Of a DNA stretch of 12,298 nucleotides, positions 1 to 7,313 are shown in pieces; within the stretch, counting starts at the first letter, position 1, and each line of letters begins with the position of its first letter. The DNA comes from Stramenopiles sp. TOSAG23-3 (taxonomy: Eukaryota > Sar), in assembly GCA_900128585.1 (NCBI GenBank), contig LT642692.1, positions 1 through 12,298 on the forward strand, read 5' to 3'. A program made the position numbers and the translations under genes. The notes below the pieces were generated by a model that worked only from the letters and a program-made list of their open reading frames with translations, searched no databases and was not told where the DNA came from.

Positions 1-889
1 CCAGCAGCCAACCAAGCGCATCTAATGTCCCAAGCAGGTGAACGCCCAGATTTGGATCCACATTTCCAACGACGAGCAGTGGTTGGGAGACAGTGATAAT
101 TTCAAGGCAGCGGTGCAATGAATGTACAAAGAGCAGGGGAGCGTCCACTCTTGCAGCAACACTTGCTGCAAGTAACGCTGCCCCGTAGTCGTCCTCCGAC
201 GCGACAACAGCGTGCTTTGTTTCTCCGCCCCAGAGTGCAGCGAGTGCAATAGTCGTAGATTCCAAGTCAGGACAATCGTAATAAATGACATCGGTATCAG
301 CGGCGGCCACAACGTCAAAGAGATTGTTGCCGCTTCGAAAGACATGAACAAAAGAAGGCTTCAATCGATTAAAGAAGTCTTGCATGTTGTCGAATTGCGG
401 CGCATTCAAGTCGTAACCTTCAGGAGTCATAACTTCTTCGCTTCCTTCGCTCACAGCTAAGACGGTTGGTCGTTTCCCAATGCTCCCACTGTTCAGGTGG
501 CTACTGGTCACGGTAGCAGCAAGGAACGCGAAATCCCTCCAGTCCGGAGTCGTGCGAGGAATGGTAAAAATGAAAGCATGGGTCGTGTGAGCATTGGTAT
601 TGGTACCGGAGACCGTCAGTGTTGCATGTTCTCGAGGCTTTTTTAGCGACCAATGGGAGGAACCGCAAGTCATTCCACCGTCAGCTTGAGTAATAAAAAG
701 CTGCCCTGGTAATGAACTTGTAATTTTTTCACCATCATATTCCATATTTTCCCATCTGTTGCCAGCAGTATCAGCCCAGATGTAATTTTCACCATTTTTC
801 GTAAATGATCCAGTGTATGAGGTACCATCAAGTATCCATTTTGAATCGTTGGACAACTCATTCCATTTGAAGGTCTTTTTCTCTGCCAT
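1..889 (-). CDS. Unknown protein, N-terminal part, with a possible CWB2-like segment (runs off left edge)
   Basis: The minus strand is open without any stop from the ATG at 889-887 to base 1, giving 296 residues; the stop lies outside the window. The next upstream in-frame stop (TAG) comes before any other in-frame ATG, so this start is the best one. No signal peptide or membrane segment is seen at the N-terminus (MAEKKTFKWNELSNDSKW). Residues 1-70 are aromatic- and glycine-rich and look like a small beta domain (GTSYTGSFTKNGENYIW around 22-38). Residues about 90-130 also look beta-rich. Residues about 225-276 (HAVVASEDDYGAALLAASVA, then DAPLLFV and LLVVGN) resemble the pattern of cell-wall-binding repeat 2 segments, where an Asp-Ala-Leu-Ala-Ala stretch is followed by APILL and a VGG-like strand. 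That family is mostly prokaryotic, so the assignment is tentative. The reality of the gene is well supported by the long open frame; the function is not known. Confidence 0.72.
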   Translation of the reverse strand, partial: MAEKKTFKWNELSNDSKWILDGTSYTGSFTKNGENYIWADTAGNRWENMEYDGEKITSSLPGQLFITQADGGMTCGSSHWSLKKPREHATLTVSGTNTNAHTTHAFIFTIPRTTPDWRDFAFLAATVTSSHLNSGSIGKRPTVLAVSEGSEEVMTPEGYDLNAPQFDNMQDFFNRLKPSFVHVFRSGNNLFDVVAAADTDVIYYDCPDLESTTIALAALWGGETKHAVVASEDDYGAALLAASVAARVDAPLLFVHSLHRCLEIITVSQPLLVVGNVDPNLGVHLLGTLDALGWLL

Positions 890-1020
890 GAGTATGTTGA
901 GTTGGTATTTTAACTTGAGATACGTTTGATATAACTCTAAACACGCAAAATCTATGCAACCATGCGTTTCAAAAATTTGCAAGTTACACAACAAACTCTA
1001 CGGTGACCATGCACAAAATT

Positions 1021-1260
1021 TATAGTTTTCTTAATAAATAAAAAAATATCTACTACTATAAATTTAAATTTTCTACACCACATCATCATTATTATTATAT
1101 TATTAGGGAAAATTATTATGAAATTTTTTTTAATATAATATTAATAATTGTAATAATAGTAGTAGTAGAGAGTAGTAGTAAATTTTAATTATTTATTATT
1201 ATTTATCATCAATTAATTGTTATTATTATTATTATATCTTAATATTGTACAAAAAAGATA
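1021..1260. repeat. AT-rich spacer with ATT/TAT and AGT trinucleotide microsatellites
   Basis: Almost purely A/T sequence with interrupted runs of ATT/TTA, CAT, and AGT/TAG triplets (for example around 1080-1105, 1150-1175 and 1215-1240). It forms the core of the gene-free stretch 890-1568. I see no coding potential, tRNA-like structure or conserved promoter motif there. A slightly GC-richer patch at about 1411-1450 contains a short imperfect direct repeat (GTGGCCGCAT / GTGGTCGCAT) and a GTGAGT that resembles a splice donor, but no exon could be attached to it. Confidence 0.75.
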
Positions 1261-1568
1261 TTTTATTTCTAGTACTTAGTATTTCCATCCTATGGGCCAT
1301 TTATTAGTTACTACAGTGGTATCACATACTACTATTAATAATGTGCTAACATCACACACCATACAATAATAAACATCATCAATCAAAAAACAAACCACAC
1401 TTCGACACTTACTGGTGAGTGGCCGCATATGCAGGTGGTCGCATTTCGGGAAGTGTAAAGAGAAGTTTTTCTATATAACAAATAAAATATAACATCAAAT
1501 TATTAATCAAGTAAACCTTAAGATCAATACAGATCACAAAAAAGTATTTATATTACTAAAAGTGCGCA

Positions 1569-1668
1569 TTTGTTTTCTATACTGTGTTGCTGTTCAATGG
1601 AAAAAGATTATTTTTTCCGGCCCTGTTGTTGTTATTGTTATTATTATTAACGCACAATTCAACATCTT
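1569..1668 (+). repeat. Copy A of a 100-bp dispersed inverted repeat
   Basis: This stretch is essentially identical, as reverse complement, to 6503-6605. The only difference I can find is one trinucleotide: copy B has one more AAC (GTT on this strand) in the microsatellite part. The unit begins TTTGTTTTCTATACTG and ends CAATTCAACATCTT. It contains a stem-loop with arms GGAAAAA (1599-1605) and TTTTTCC (1612-1618), followed by a GTT/ATT triplet run. It lies about 500 bp upstream of the LRR-LNR start codon, in the same relative orientation that copy B has to Ku70. It could be a shared upstream element, a terminal inverted repeat, or a recent segmental copy. Confidence 0.9.
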
Positions 1669-1687
1669 GGACGAAGAGTTGAAAAAG

Positions 1688-1828
1688 ATGGAGACACTGA
1701 TGCGCAGGGCCCAAGAGAAGTTTGACGGGCCGTCGGTGTTGGTTCGAACCTTGTCGATGGGCAGGAAGGCGGTGAAACGATGCCTGTCTCCAAAATGCCA
1801 GAGAGCGAAGCGGTTTAAGCCGGAGTAG
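1688..1828 (+). CDS. Small basic ORF or exon/gene remnant, 46 aa
   Basis: An ATG-to-TAG frame encodes 46 residues starting METLMRRAQEKF and ending AKRFKPE. The frame is open further upstream through the 100-bp repeat but has no earlier ATG. The segment 1669-1828 is clearly richer in G+C than the surrounding spacer and begins exactly where the repeat ends. Its codon appearance is gene-like (LDEELKKMETLMRRAQEKF, amphipathic helix), and it has a basic C-terminal tail with two cysteines. It could be a terminal exon, a remnant of a gene carried with the repeat, or chance. No family is recognised. Confidence 0.25.
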   Translation: METLMRRAQEKFDGPSVLVRTLSMGRKAVKRCLSPKCQRAKRFKPE

Positions 1829-2171
1829 CCTAATATAATTTTGTGTCTAGTGTACTTGAAGCGTCCTATCAAAGTGAGCTTAATGAAAAATAAATTAACT
1901 AAAACAACTTACTAATTTTATCACTACTGCTGTCTCCTGCCGCGATGAACACCTCTCAACGAACACGCATTTTCCATTTTTTCTTTCCCTTAGTTGTTTA
2001 CAAATTATTCGAACGAGGTTGATGTTCTGATTCAGTCTTCTTCAGGGCTATTCTTGTATTTCGACAACCAGCACCAAGTCGCAAATTGTAAATCCTAGTC
2101 AGAACAAAGACAGGATCTTATACGGTTGCAAAGACTTATATTAAAAGTAAAGTCCGCAAACATACTGAACT
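1829..2171. other. Upstream region of the LRR-LNR gene
   Basis: Non-coding stretch between the small ORF and the ATG at 2172. It is moderately AT-rich, with pyrimidine-rich stretches at about 1972-1992 and 2035-2055. No clear TATA box, splice signal or repeat could be identified by eye. Confidence 0.4.
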
Positions 2172-4022
2172 ATGGGTACCCCCGACACTCCTACGAGCCC
2201 AAAAGACGTCGAGTTGACCTCCGTGAACTCTGCACGAACTGACGAACAGCAGAAGGTACACGTCAACATAACTTTCTGCACTCACGTAGGCTGGGACGGT
2301 GCGTTGGTGCTGTTTTTCTTGCTGGGGATTGCTGGGTTGTTTGTGTATATCACCTTTTTGTATACCAAGTCGTTTCAGGCATGGCACCGACCTTGGGTGT
2401 GGTTGTTTCTGGTGCTTGCGGTGCTGTATTCTCTGCTCAGCTTTCTTTACTTTTTTGCGTGGAAAAGACATGCAAAATATGTAGTAGAACAAAGCAGAAC
2501 AACTAAACCGAAGAGACGAGGTGCAAGAAGTGTATGTAGAACCATTCAACGTTATAAGAGAGACTTTGATATCAAAGGTAGCTTGTTTTTGTGGAAATTA
2601 TATTTTACAGAATTTGTGGAGAGTATCAACCAACTTGTCAACGTCAACACATTCTATTTGTGCACCCTGCCGGTGTCAGTAACCGTCTCCATGTGCATGG
2701 TCCTGAGCCTTGATGCATTTTACCGGGCCTACCAGCTGAACCAACATTATACTGTTGAGCGTCGGGACTGGCAAATCAAAACAGACCTTTGTATTGATTT
2801 TCTCTGTGTTGCATTACCTCTCTGTGTCTTGTGGTTTGGATATCAAATTCCAATTTCGGTGCAAGAAATGATACAGATAACGTTTTGGCCATCTCTATGC
2901 CTATTCAGCAAGTCACGCTCAATTTTCAGGGAGATAGTTCGAGTAAGGACAGAAAACACTATGGGACTTAGCGTCACGGACGGGAAAAGAATAGCGAAAA
3001 TACAGAGGGGGCGTGTGCCAAAAGTGGTTTCGAAAGCATTTTGTATCTATAATGTTGGATATGGCCTCTTCTTGTTTTCGGTGGCGGTGGCGCATCTTGG
3101 AATGTCTCTAGAGACGGAAAATTTTGCAAACTGTGATAAAACAACGTGGGAAAAAGGCTGCGTCAACAAGATCCCCTTTTGCAAAAGTCTGTTTAAGCCT
3201 ACGTGTAATTGCGCGAGTATGAAGATAGAAAATGATTACAAGTTGCTGGCGTTACCGAATTCACTGGTAGATAGAATGACTGGGTTGCGAAAAGTCTTTA
3301 TACGCAATTGCAATTTGACCACTTTGCCGCCGAAAATGGAAAAGTTGACGCAGATAGTCGATTTTGAAATATCGTTTAATCGGCTGCAAGAGTTTGATGT
3401 GGATGTGCGTGAGTGGAAAAAATTACACAAACTTCACTTGTTTCATAATAATATTTCAACTTACAATAGGATTGCTTTGTGGACCCATATCAAGATTGAA
3501 TACCTTGATATTTCAGATAATACTGGCATGGAAATCCCAAGCTCTGAAACTAAGATTACGATGCCGTCACTTGTGCTGTTGGCGTTTAATAATAATAGTG
3601 TCGGCGTCAACTTTCAGTTGGACAAAAAGATGTTTCCAAATATTATGTATTTATATTTGAATGGAAATAATGGAATGGCGTTTCCTGATAAATCGCTGAT
3701 GGGAACACTTCAGTATCTAGGTGTCGCAAGATGCAATTTAAAGAAACTCCCATCATATTTAGTTGCATTCAAGCACCTGAAATATTTAGATGCGCGTGAT
3801 AATAACATTTCTAGCGTAAGCAATGATTTGAAGGCGCTGATAACGAGGAACCAAGTTGAATCGTATTTTTCAGGTAACATGGTTTGCAACACAGACAAAG
3901 AGTTGGATTGCAAACCCGTATGCAGTAAATATTGCTGGAGTAGGCATGTAGCCGATGATGGGGTTTGTCACTGGATGTGTAATTCAAAAGAATGTAAATT
4001 CGACGGAGGAGACTGTTCATAA
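2172..4022 (+). CDS. Multi-pass membrane protein with leucine-rich repeats and C-terminal LNR (Notch) domain
   Basis: An uninterrupted 616-residue frame starts at ATG 2172 and ends TAA. Hydrophobic segments at about residues 43-64, 74-96, 158-182, 203-225 and 287-310 suggest five membrane passes. That would put the N-terminus in the cytosol and the C-terminal half outside. A Cys-rich stretch (about 320-350, including CNCASM) leads into about eight leucine-rich repeats at 355-560, with repeat cores such as LRKVFIRNCNLTTLPPKM, LHKLHLFHNNIS and LKYLDARDNNIS. The end (about 580-616) is a Lin12/Notch repeat: spaced cysteines finishing CKFDGGDC, the calcium-binding signature. LRR and LNR modules mediate protein recognition and surface stability, so a receptor-like or surface-organising role is inferred; no kinase or other output domain is present. 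The cytosolic loop near 110-130 is very basic (TKPKRRGARS). The gene is convergent with Ku70, with only 80 bp between the stops. Confidence 0.88.
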   Translation: MGTPDTPTSPKDVELTSVNSARTDEQQKVHVNITFCTHVGWDGALVLFFLLGIAGLFVYITFLYTKSFQAWHRPWVWLFLVLAVLYSLLSFLYFFAWKRHAKYVVEQSRTTKPKRRGARSVCRTIQRYKRDFDIKGSLFLWKLYFTEFVESINQLVNVNTFYLCTLPVSVTVSMCMVLSLDAFYRAYQLNQHYTVERRDWQIKTDLCIDFLCVALPLCVLWFGYQIPISVQEMIQITFWPSLCLFSKSRSIFREIVRVRTENTMGLSVTDGKRIAKIQRGRVPKVVSKAFCIYNVGYGLFLFSVAVAHLGMSLETENFANCDKTTWEKGCVNKIPFCKSLFKPTCNCASMKIENDYKLLALPNSLVDRMTGLRKVFIRNCNLTTLPPKMEKLTQIVDFEISFNRLQEFDVDVREWKKLHKLHLFHNNISTYNRIALWTHIKIEYLDISDNTGMEIPSSETKITMPSLVLLAFNNNSVGVNFQLDKKMFPNIMYLYLNGNNGMAFPDKSLMGTLQYLGVARCNLKKLPSYLVAFKHLKYLDARDNNISSVSNDLKALITRNQVESYFSGNMVCNTDKELDCKPVCSKYCWSRHVADDGVCHWMCNSKECKFDGGDCS

Positions 4023-4102
4023 AGTTCGGTTTAATGAATTAATATAACAAGAAAATATATATTATGGTATATAATTCTTTGCAAACTAACCTCGTCTTGG
4101 AA

Positions 4103-6322
4103 TCACAAGTCTGCCAATTGTTCTTTTAGAACCTTGTTCACCCTTTCGACAAGCTCCGATTTTCTCCCCGTGCAATCTTGGCCAAGTTCTTTCAAGAATT
4201 TTTTCAGTGCGGGCACCGTTTGCTTGGCAACCTCACTTCTTGCATAAATCTTGTTCCAGTTCAGAGGGGCTTCACTCTTGAATTTCTTTCTGGCAGTTTC
4301 AGAAGAAGCGCCGGCACGTTCACGTTTCTTTTGACTACTGGCCGGAGGCACGTCTGGTAGGAGCGATAAAATTTCTTTAACATCGTCTGCACAGTGTTCA
4401 TCAGCTTCTGGTGGGGGCCTCAACTTGTCGTGCTTTTCATCGCTCCATTCCACACTCATATCATTCAAAGCCAAAGCCTTCAAGACTGCATAAAACCTTG
4501 TTAAACTTGGGTTTCGGAACTGCCCTGGCACGTACGTGCCCAAATCGCAATCCTCGACTATGTTCTCCATATGCTCGACTAAATGTGCATTTGGTTCGGC
4601 TTGCCCTATGCTTGCGGGCATCCAATCCTCCTCTTTCCGTATCTCATTCGCCCACGGTAAAATAACGGCTTGAAAGCCCGCTGGTGTGGTGTGGTTCCCC
4701 AAAACTGGGGGCATGACCGCGCTCAGTTTAAACTTCATCTCCCTGTCCTCATCGCTGAGAAGTTCAACTTCCATGCCGTTTTCAAAAGGGGACGATCCTT
4801 TCTCTAGCTGAACTTGCCAATACATTCCGCCATTCCCTGCTTCTTGACGCACAACCGTCCCAGATCCTTCCCCAGACTCAGCATCGATTACGTCTCCAAT
4901 ATTAACTGGTATGTGGGGAGGAAATGATACGAGTTGGCTTCTTGCGAAAACGCTCTCTTGCGGAATCAACGCGGCCAAGCGTGGGGAAGATATCCGGGTT
5001 ATGCGAATCATCGCTATGGCGACCACGTTCCTCTCAACCATTGCATCATGCAACGCAGTGAATGCTTTCACGCTCCCATGTAGAGTCGAATTGTCGGGGT
5101 ACAAAAAGTACGACCCCTTCGCTTGGTAGTACGGTTTCAAGCTCACTTTGGACCGGAACCCAAGAACACGGCAACCGGGATCCATCTTGTGCGATTCCTT
5201 TATTTGCACGGAAACTTCGTCTTTTTCAAAGAAAACACGGCTAGATACGTCCTTTTTGTTGGTACCAAGGACGAAGTAAAGCTCATAATCCGAGGGCTGT
5301 AATTTCCTACCCGAGTCTTCGCAATAAAGGCTGCGATCTGATATAATCTCTTTGTTTGTTTGCACGTGCAAATTTTTCTTCAAAGGTTTCTTCTGCTCTG
5401 CAAACAAATGGTAAGCAGCCGCGCCGATTTTAACCTGGTCACCGATGCTAATGCAGAGACGACCAGCCGTTCGCTTGGAATGGTAACGATCCCGTGCTCG
5501 GTTGAGGGTGTCCGCTTTGCTCGAGATTTTAAACGATTTCTCTGTGCTCTCGCTGTCGTCGTTGGTCAGGTTGTTTTCTTTGAAGAATTCTACCAGGCCG
5601 GTCTTGTTGTGACTGTTGAAACCGTCATAGAACCTACTAAGTTGAAACATCCCGTCCTGTCCTCCAGCAATGTTCTGCTTCCTGTTCATAAAATACAGTT
5701 CCGTGGAGTATCCCTTCCTGCCCATATCTTCTACCTTTGTTAATGTCTGCAAGGTTTCGTCGTCGTTGCCGCCGCACGGGTCGTCCGCACAAGTCAACAA
5801 ATTTATTCGGCAGCGATAAAATTTCTTAACTTTTTTTTCAGAAAAGATCTGTCTGGAAGTTTCCCAAAGGGTGTCGTGCAGCACGTGAAGTAGGTCTAGC
5901 GCGGTCGCCCCCTCGCTTACTGCTGGACCAGGACCGCCCCACACGGCGTTTTTGCCCAAGTCGGACAGGTTTTCCATGATCTTGTTGTGTATATCTTGGA
6001 TCGCATTTATGATCCCGGCTGACAAGGTGCCCAACTTCTTGAACGTATAGACCCCTTTGAACTTGTTGTCATTGTTCAATACTTTCGTGTTGAAAAAAAT
6101 GATACCAATCATTTCGTTTGGATGCTGCACCACTCGATTTTCCATCCAAGAGATTAGGAGCGTAAACGCTAAGTCGATAGGGACTATGCCGCCAGTGTTC
6201 TTTTCGAACATACTTTGTTCGCAATTTATCAAAAAGAAAACACACTCTTTCGTTCCATATTCCTGGTGCCGCAACACGTTCCCTGATGCGACTTTCTTCG
6301 CGTCCTTTCCGTCCCCTTCCAT
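4103..6322 (-). CDS. XRCC6: Ku70 subunit of the Ku DNA-end-binding heterodimer
   Basis: A 739-residue frame from ATG 6322 to TGA 4103-4105. The frame is open 27 bases further to a TTG at 6349, but ATG 6322 (MEGDGKDAKK) is the sensible start. Order of parts: an N-terminal Ku/VWA-like alpha-beta domain (about 25-236, with CVFFLINCEQSMFE and RINLLTCADDPCGGND); the Ku core beta-barrel (about 288-550, with LKPYYQAKGSYFLYPDNSTL, and LIPQE at about 452-456); the conserved TTPAGFQAVILPWANEIRK where animal and plant Ku70 have a TPPGF motif; the helical C-terminal arm; a basic nuclear-localisation-like stretch (KKRERAG to ARKKFK, about 665-682); and a SAP domain (about 699-733, SEVAKQTVPALKKFLKELGQ). 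The SAP domain distinguishes Ku70 from Ku80. Ku threads onto broken DNA ends in non-homologous end joining and telomere care. Oddity: roughly 90 residues, including a small beta-type module, separate LIPQE from TTPAGF, where a dozen or so are usual. Confidence 0.95.
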   Translation of the reverse strand: MEGDGKDAKKVASGNVLRHQEYGTKECVFFLINCEQSMFEKNTGGIVPIDLAFTLLISWMENRVVQHPNEMIGIIFFNTKVLNNDNKFKGVYTFKKLGTLSAGIINAIQDIHNKIMENLSDLGKNAVWGGPGPAVSEGATALDLLHVLHDTLWETSRQIFSEKKVKKFYRCRINLLTCADDPCGGNDDETLQTLTKVEDMGRKGYSTELYFMNRKQNIAGGQDGMFQLSRFYDGFNSHNKTGLVEFFKENNLTNDDSESTEKSFKISSKADTLNRARDRYHSKRTAGRLCISIGDQVKIGAAAYHLFAEQKKPLKKNLHVQTNKEIISDRSLYCEDSGRKLQPSDYELYFVLGTNKKDVSSRVFFEKDEVSVQIKESHKMDPGCRVLGFRSKVSLKPYYQAKGSYFLYPDNSTLHGSVKAFTALHDAMVERNVVAIAMIRITRISSPRLAALIPQESVFARSQLVSFPPHIPVNIGDVIDAESGEGSGTVVRQEAGNGGMYWQVQLEKGSSPFENGMEVELLSDEDREMKFKLSAVMPPVLGNHTTPAGFQAVILPWANEIRKEEDWMPASIGQAEPNAHLVEHMENIVEDCDLGTYVPGQFRNPSLTRFYAVLKALALNDMSVEWSDEKHDKLRPPPEADEHCADDVKEILSLLPDVPPASSQKKRERAGASSETARKKFKSEAPLNWNKIYARSEVAKQTVPALKKFLKELGQDCTGRKSELVERVNKVLKEQLADL

Positions 6323-6490
6323 CTTCCCGTTTTGCAGAAAGGAAAACAAGCCTTTTCTTTTGTTAACTTTGCTTTCAATATTATGTGGTGTAATAATTGG
6401 AGAGTGAATTGATCTTGTCTTTTAAACACCGTTTTCGTTTTGTTTCGTACATTTATTCTTCTTATTTTTATCAATGTATTGGGTGTTGAG

Positions 6491-6507
6491 ATCTTTTAGT
6501 AAAAGAT
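6491..6507. repeat. Short palindrome at the inner edge of repeat copy B
   Basis: ATCTTTT-AGT-AAAAGAT forms a perfect 7-bp stem with a 3-base loop. It overlaps the inner boundary of copy B by 5 bases and sits 169 bp upstream of the Ku70 ATG. The equivalent sequence is absent next to copy A. Confidence 0.6.
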
Positions 6508-6605
6508 GTTGAATTGTGCGTTAATAATAATAACAATAACAACAACAACAGGGCCGGAAAAAATAATCTTTTTCCATTGAACAGCAACACAGTATAGAAA
6601 ACAAA
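6503..6605 (-). repeat. Copy B of the 100-bp dispersed inverted repeat
   Basis: Reverse complement of 1569-1668 with a single extra AAC triplet (6530s-6550 microsatellite part) and no other difference seen. The stem-loop arms are kept (GGAAAAA at 6556-6562, TTTTTCC at 6569-6575). On the minus strand it ends about 180 bp before the Ku70 start codon; on the plus strand it ends 1 bp before the ATG of a 32-codon frame at 6607. No obvious target-site duplication is visible next to either copy. Confidence 0.9.
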
Positions 6606-6606
6606 A

Positions 6607-6705
6607 ATGGAAAACATCACCGCCGACGAAGCTTTTTTTAATTATTTTAAGCTGAAAACCCGCGAAAGGACAAGGTCCATAAACCCTAATAATAAACCTT
6701 CGTGA
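6607..6705 (+). CDS. Small ORF, 32 aa, possible first exon or remnant
   Basis: ATG-to-TGA frame encoding MENITADEAFFNYFKLKTRE followed by a short basic, Asn-rich end. It starts immediately after repeat copy B, in an AAAACAAAAATGG context that is favourable for eukaryotic initiation. The first 20 residues look protein-like and the local GC content is higher than in the spacer. It could be a short exon of an unseen gene, a truncated gene, or chance. I find no downstream exon that clearly continues it. Confidence 0.2.
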   Translation: MENITADEAFFNYFKLKTRERTRSINPNNKPS

Positions 6706-6740
6706 TTGTGTTATAGTTAGGGTTGAATTTTGAAACCCTA
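6681..6740. repeat. Telomere-like CCCTAA motifs, partly inverted
   Basis: AAACCCTAA (6681-6689), TTAGGGTT (6717-6724) and AAACCCTA (6733-6740) occur within 60 bp. The first two are perfect inverted copies over 8 bp. The unit matches plant/protist-type telomere repeats (TTTAGGG) and the telo-box regulatory motif, but three isolated copies may be coincidence. Confidence 0.4.
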
Positions 6741-7020
6741 CTTCAAAAAAACTTTTTTTTTGCTAAATTAGCTAAACATCGCACAGCACAGATACTATTG
6801 CCTGTTATTGTGTACATGCAATACCATAAGCAACGATGTTTAATAAAAAAATTCTAAATAGAGGGTCAACAGGCACAGGGGCTGATTTATTGCAGGTAAC
6901 AGGGACAGCATGGGTTATCCGACTTTCGAATGATGTGCCAATGTTATAGTTTTTAGCGGGTCGTTAGCACGCTGGGAATTTGGCCCGGCACCTCAAGCCT
7001 GTGTAATGTATTTTCGTCAC

Positions 7021-7101
7021 TAACATACTCACAGTATGTTAAATATATTCGAGATATTTCACCCTTAGAGATATTATTTTACAGTACGTGTATATCGTAC
7101 T
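7021..7101. repeat. Cluster of three short perfect hairpins
   Basis: TAACATACT-CAC-AGTATGTTA (7021-7041) is a 9-bp perfect stem with a 3-base loop. It is followed directly by AAATAT...ATATTT (about 7041-7059) and by AGTACG-(7 bases)-CGTACT (7083-7101). The surrounding sequence is AT-rich, which makes the middle one weak; the first and third are more striking. Role unknown; candidates are protein-binding palindromes or a structured transcript. Confidence 0.5.
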
Positions 7102-7263
7102 TACCGAAGATGGGATTTTCATTATTAGACGACTATACAATTATTTATATTAATCAATGCTGTGTTGTTATTATTAATTTTATAAAACTACAAAACTCGG
7201 AAAGAATAATCACGAAAAGAAGTTGGATTAAAGCTCGGCGGAGAAAAGAGGGGGGGGACTCTG

Positions 7264-7313
7264 CTAATTGTCGCCAGCATGATGAGTATTACTACTACTA
7301 ATTGTCGCCAGCA
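7264..7313 (+). repeat. 16-bp direct repeat CTAATTGTCGCCAGCA
   Basis: The 16-mer CTAATTGTCGCCAGCA occurs at 7264-7279 and exactly again at 7298-7313, separated by 18 bases that include an ACT triplet run. It may be a tandem slippage product or the footprint of an excised insertion. It is not flanked by an inverted-repeat element. Confidence 0.65.

Noticed and set aside
1740-1756. GGTTCGAACC as a tRNA T-loop
   Set aside because: No acceptor, D or anticodon stems could be folded around it; it lies in the small coding-like block.
1594-1872. 92-codon minus-strand frame across repeat copy A
   Set aside because: Low-complexity Ile/Thr run from the triplet repeat; it mirrors the plus-strand coding-like block and has no recognisable domain.
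2136-2549. 137-codon minus-strand frame opposite the LRR-LNR gene
   Set aside because: Lies antisense to well-supported membrane-segment coding sequence and has no domain; a shadow frame.
5360-5743. 127-codon plus-strand frame opposite Ku70
   Set aside because: Antisense to conserved Ku core sequence; shadow frame.
6323-6349. Nine-residue N-terminal extension of Ku70 starting at TTG 6349
   Set aside because: It begins with TTG, not ATG; a normal ATG with a sensible N-terminus lies at 6322.
1569-6605. Calling the 5-kb unit a classical DNA transposon
   Set aside because: No transposase, no visible target-site duplication, and the contents are ordinary host-type genes; left as a hypothesis only.
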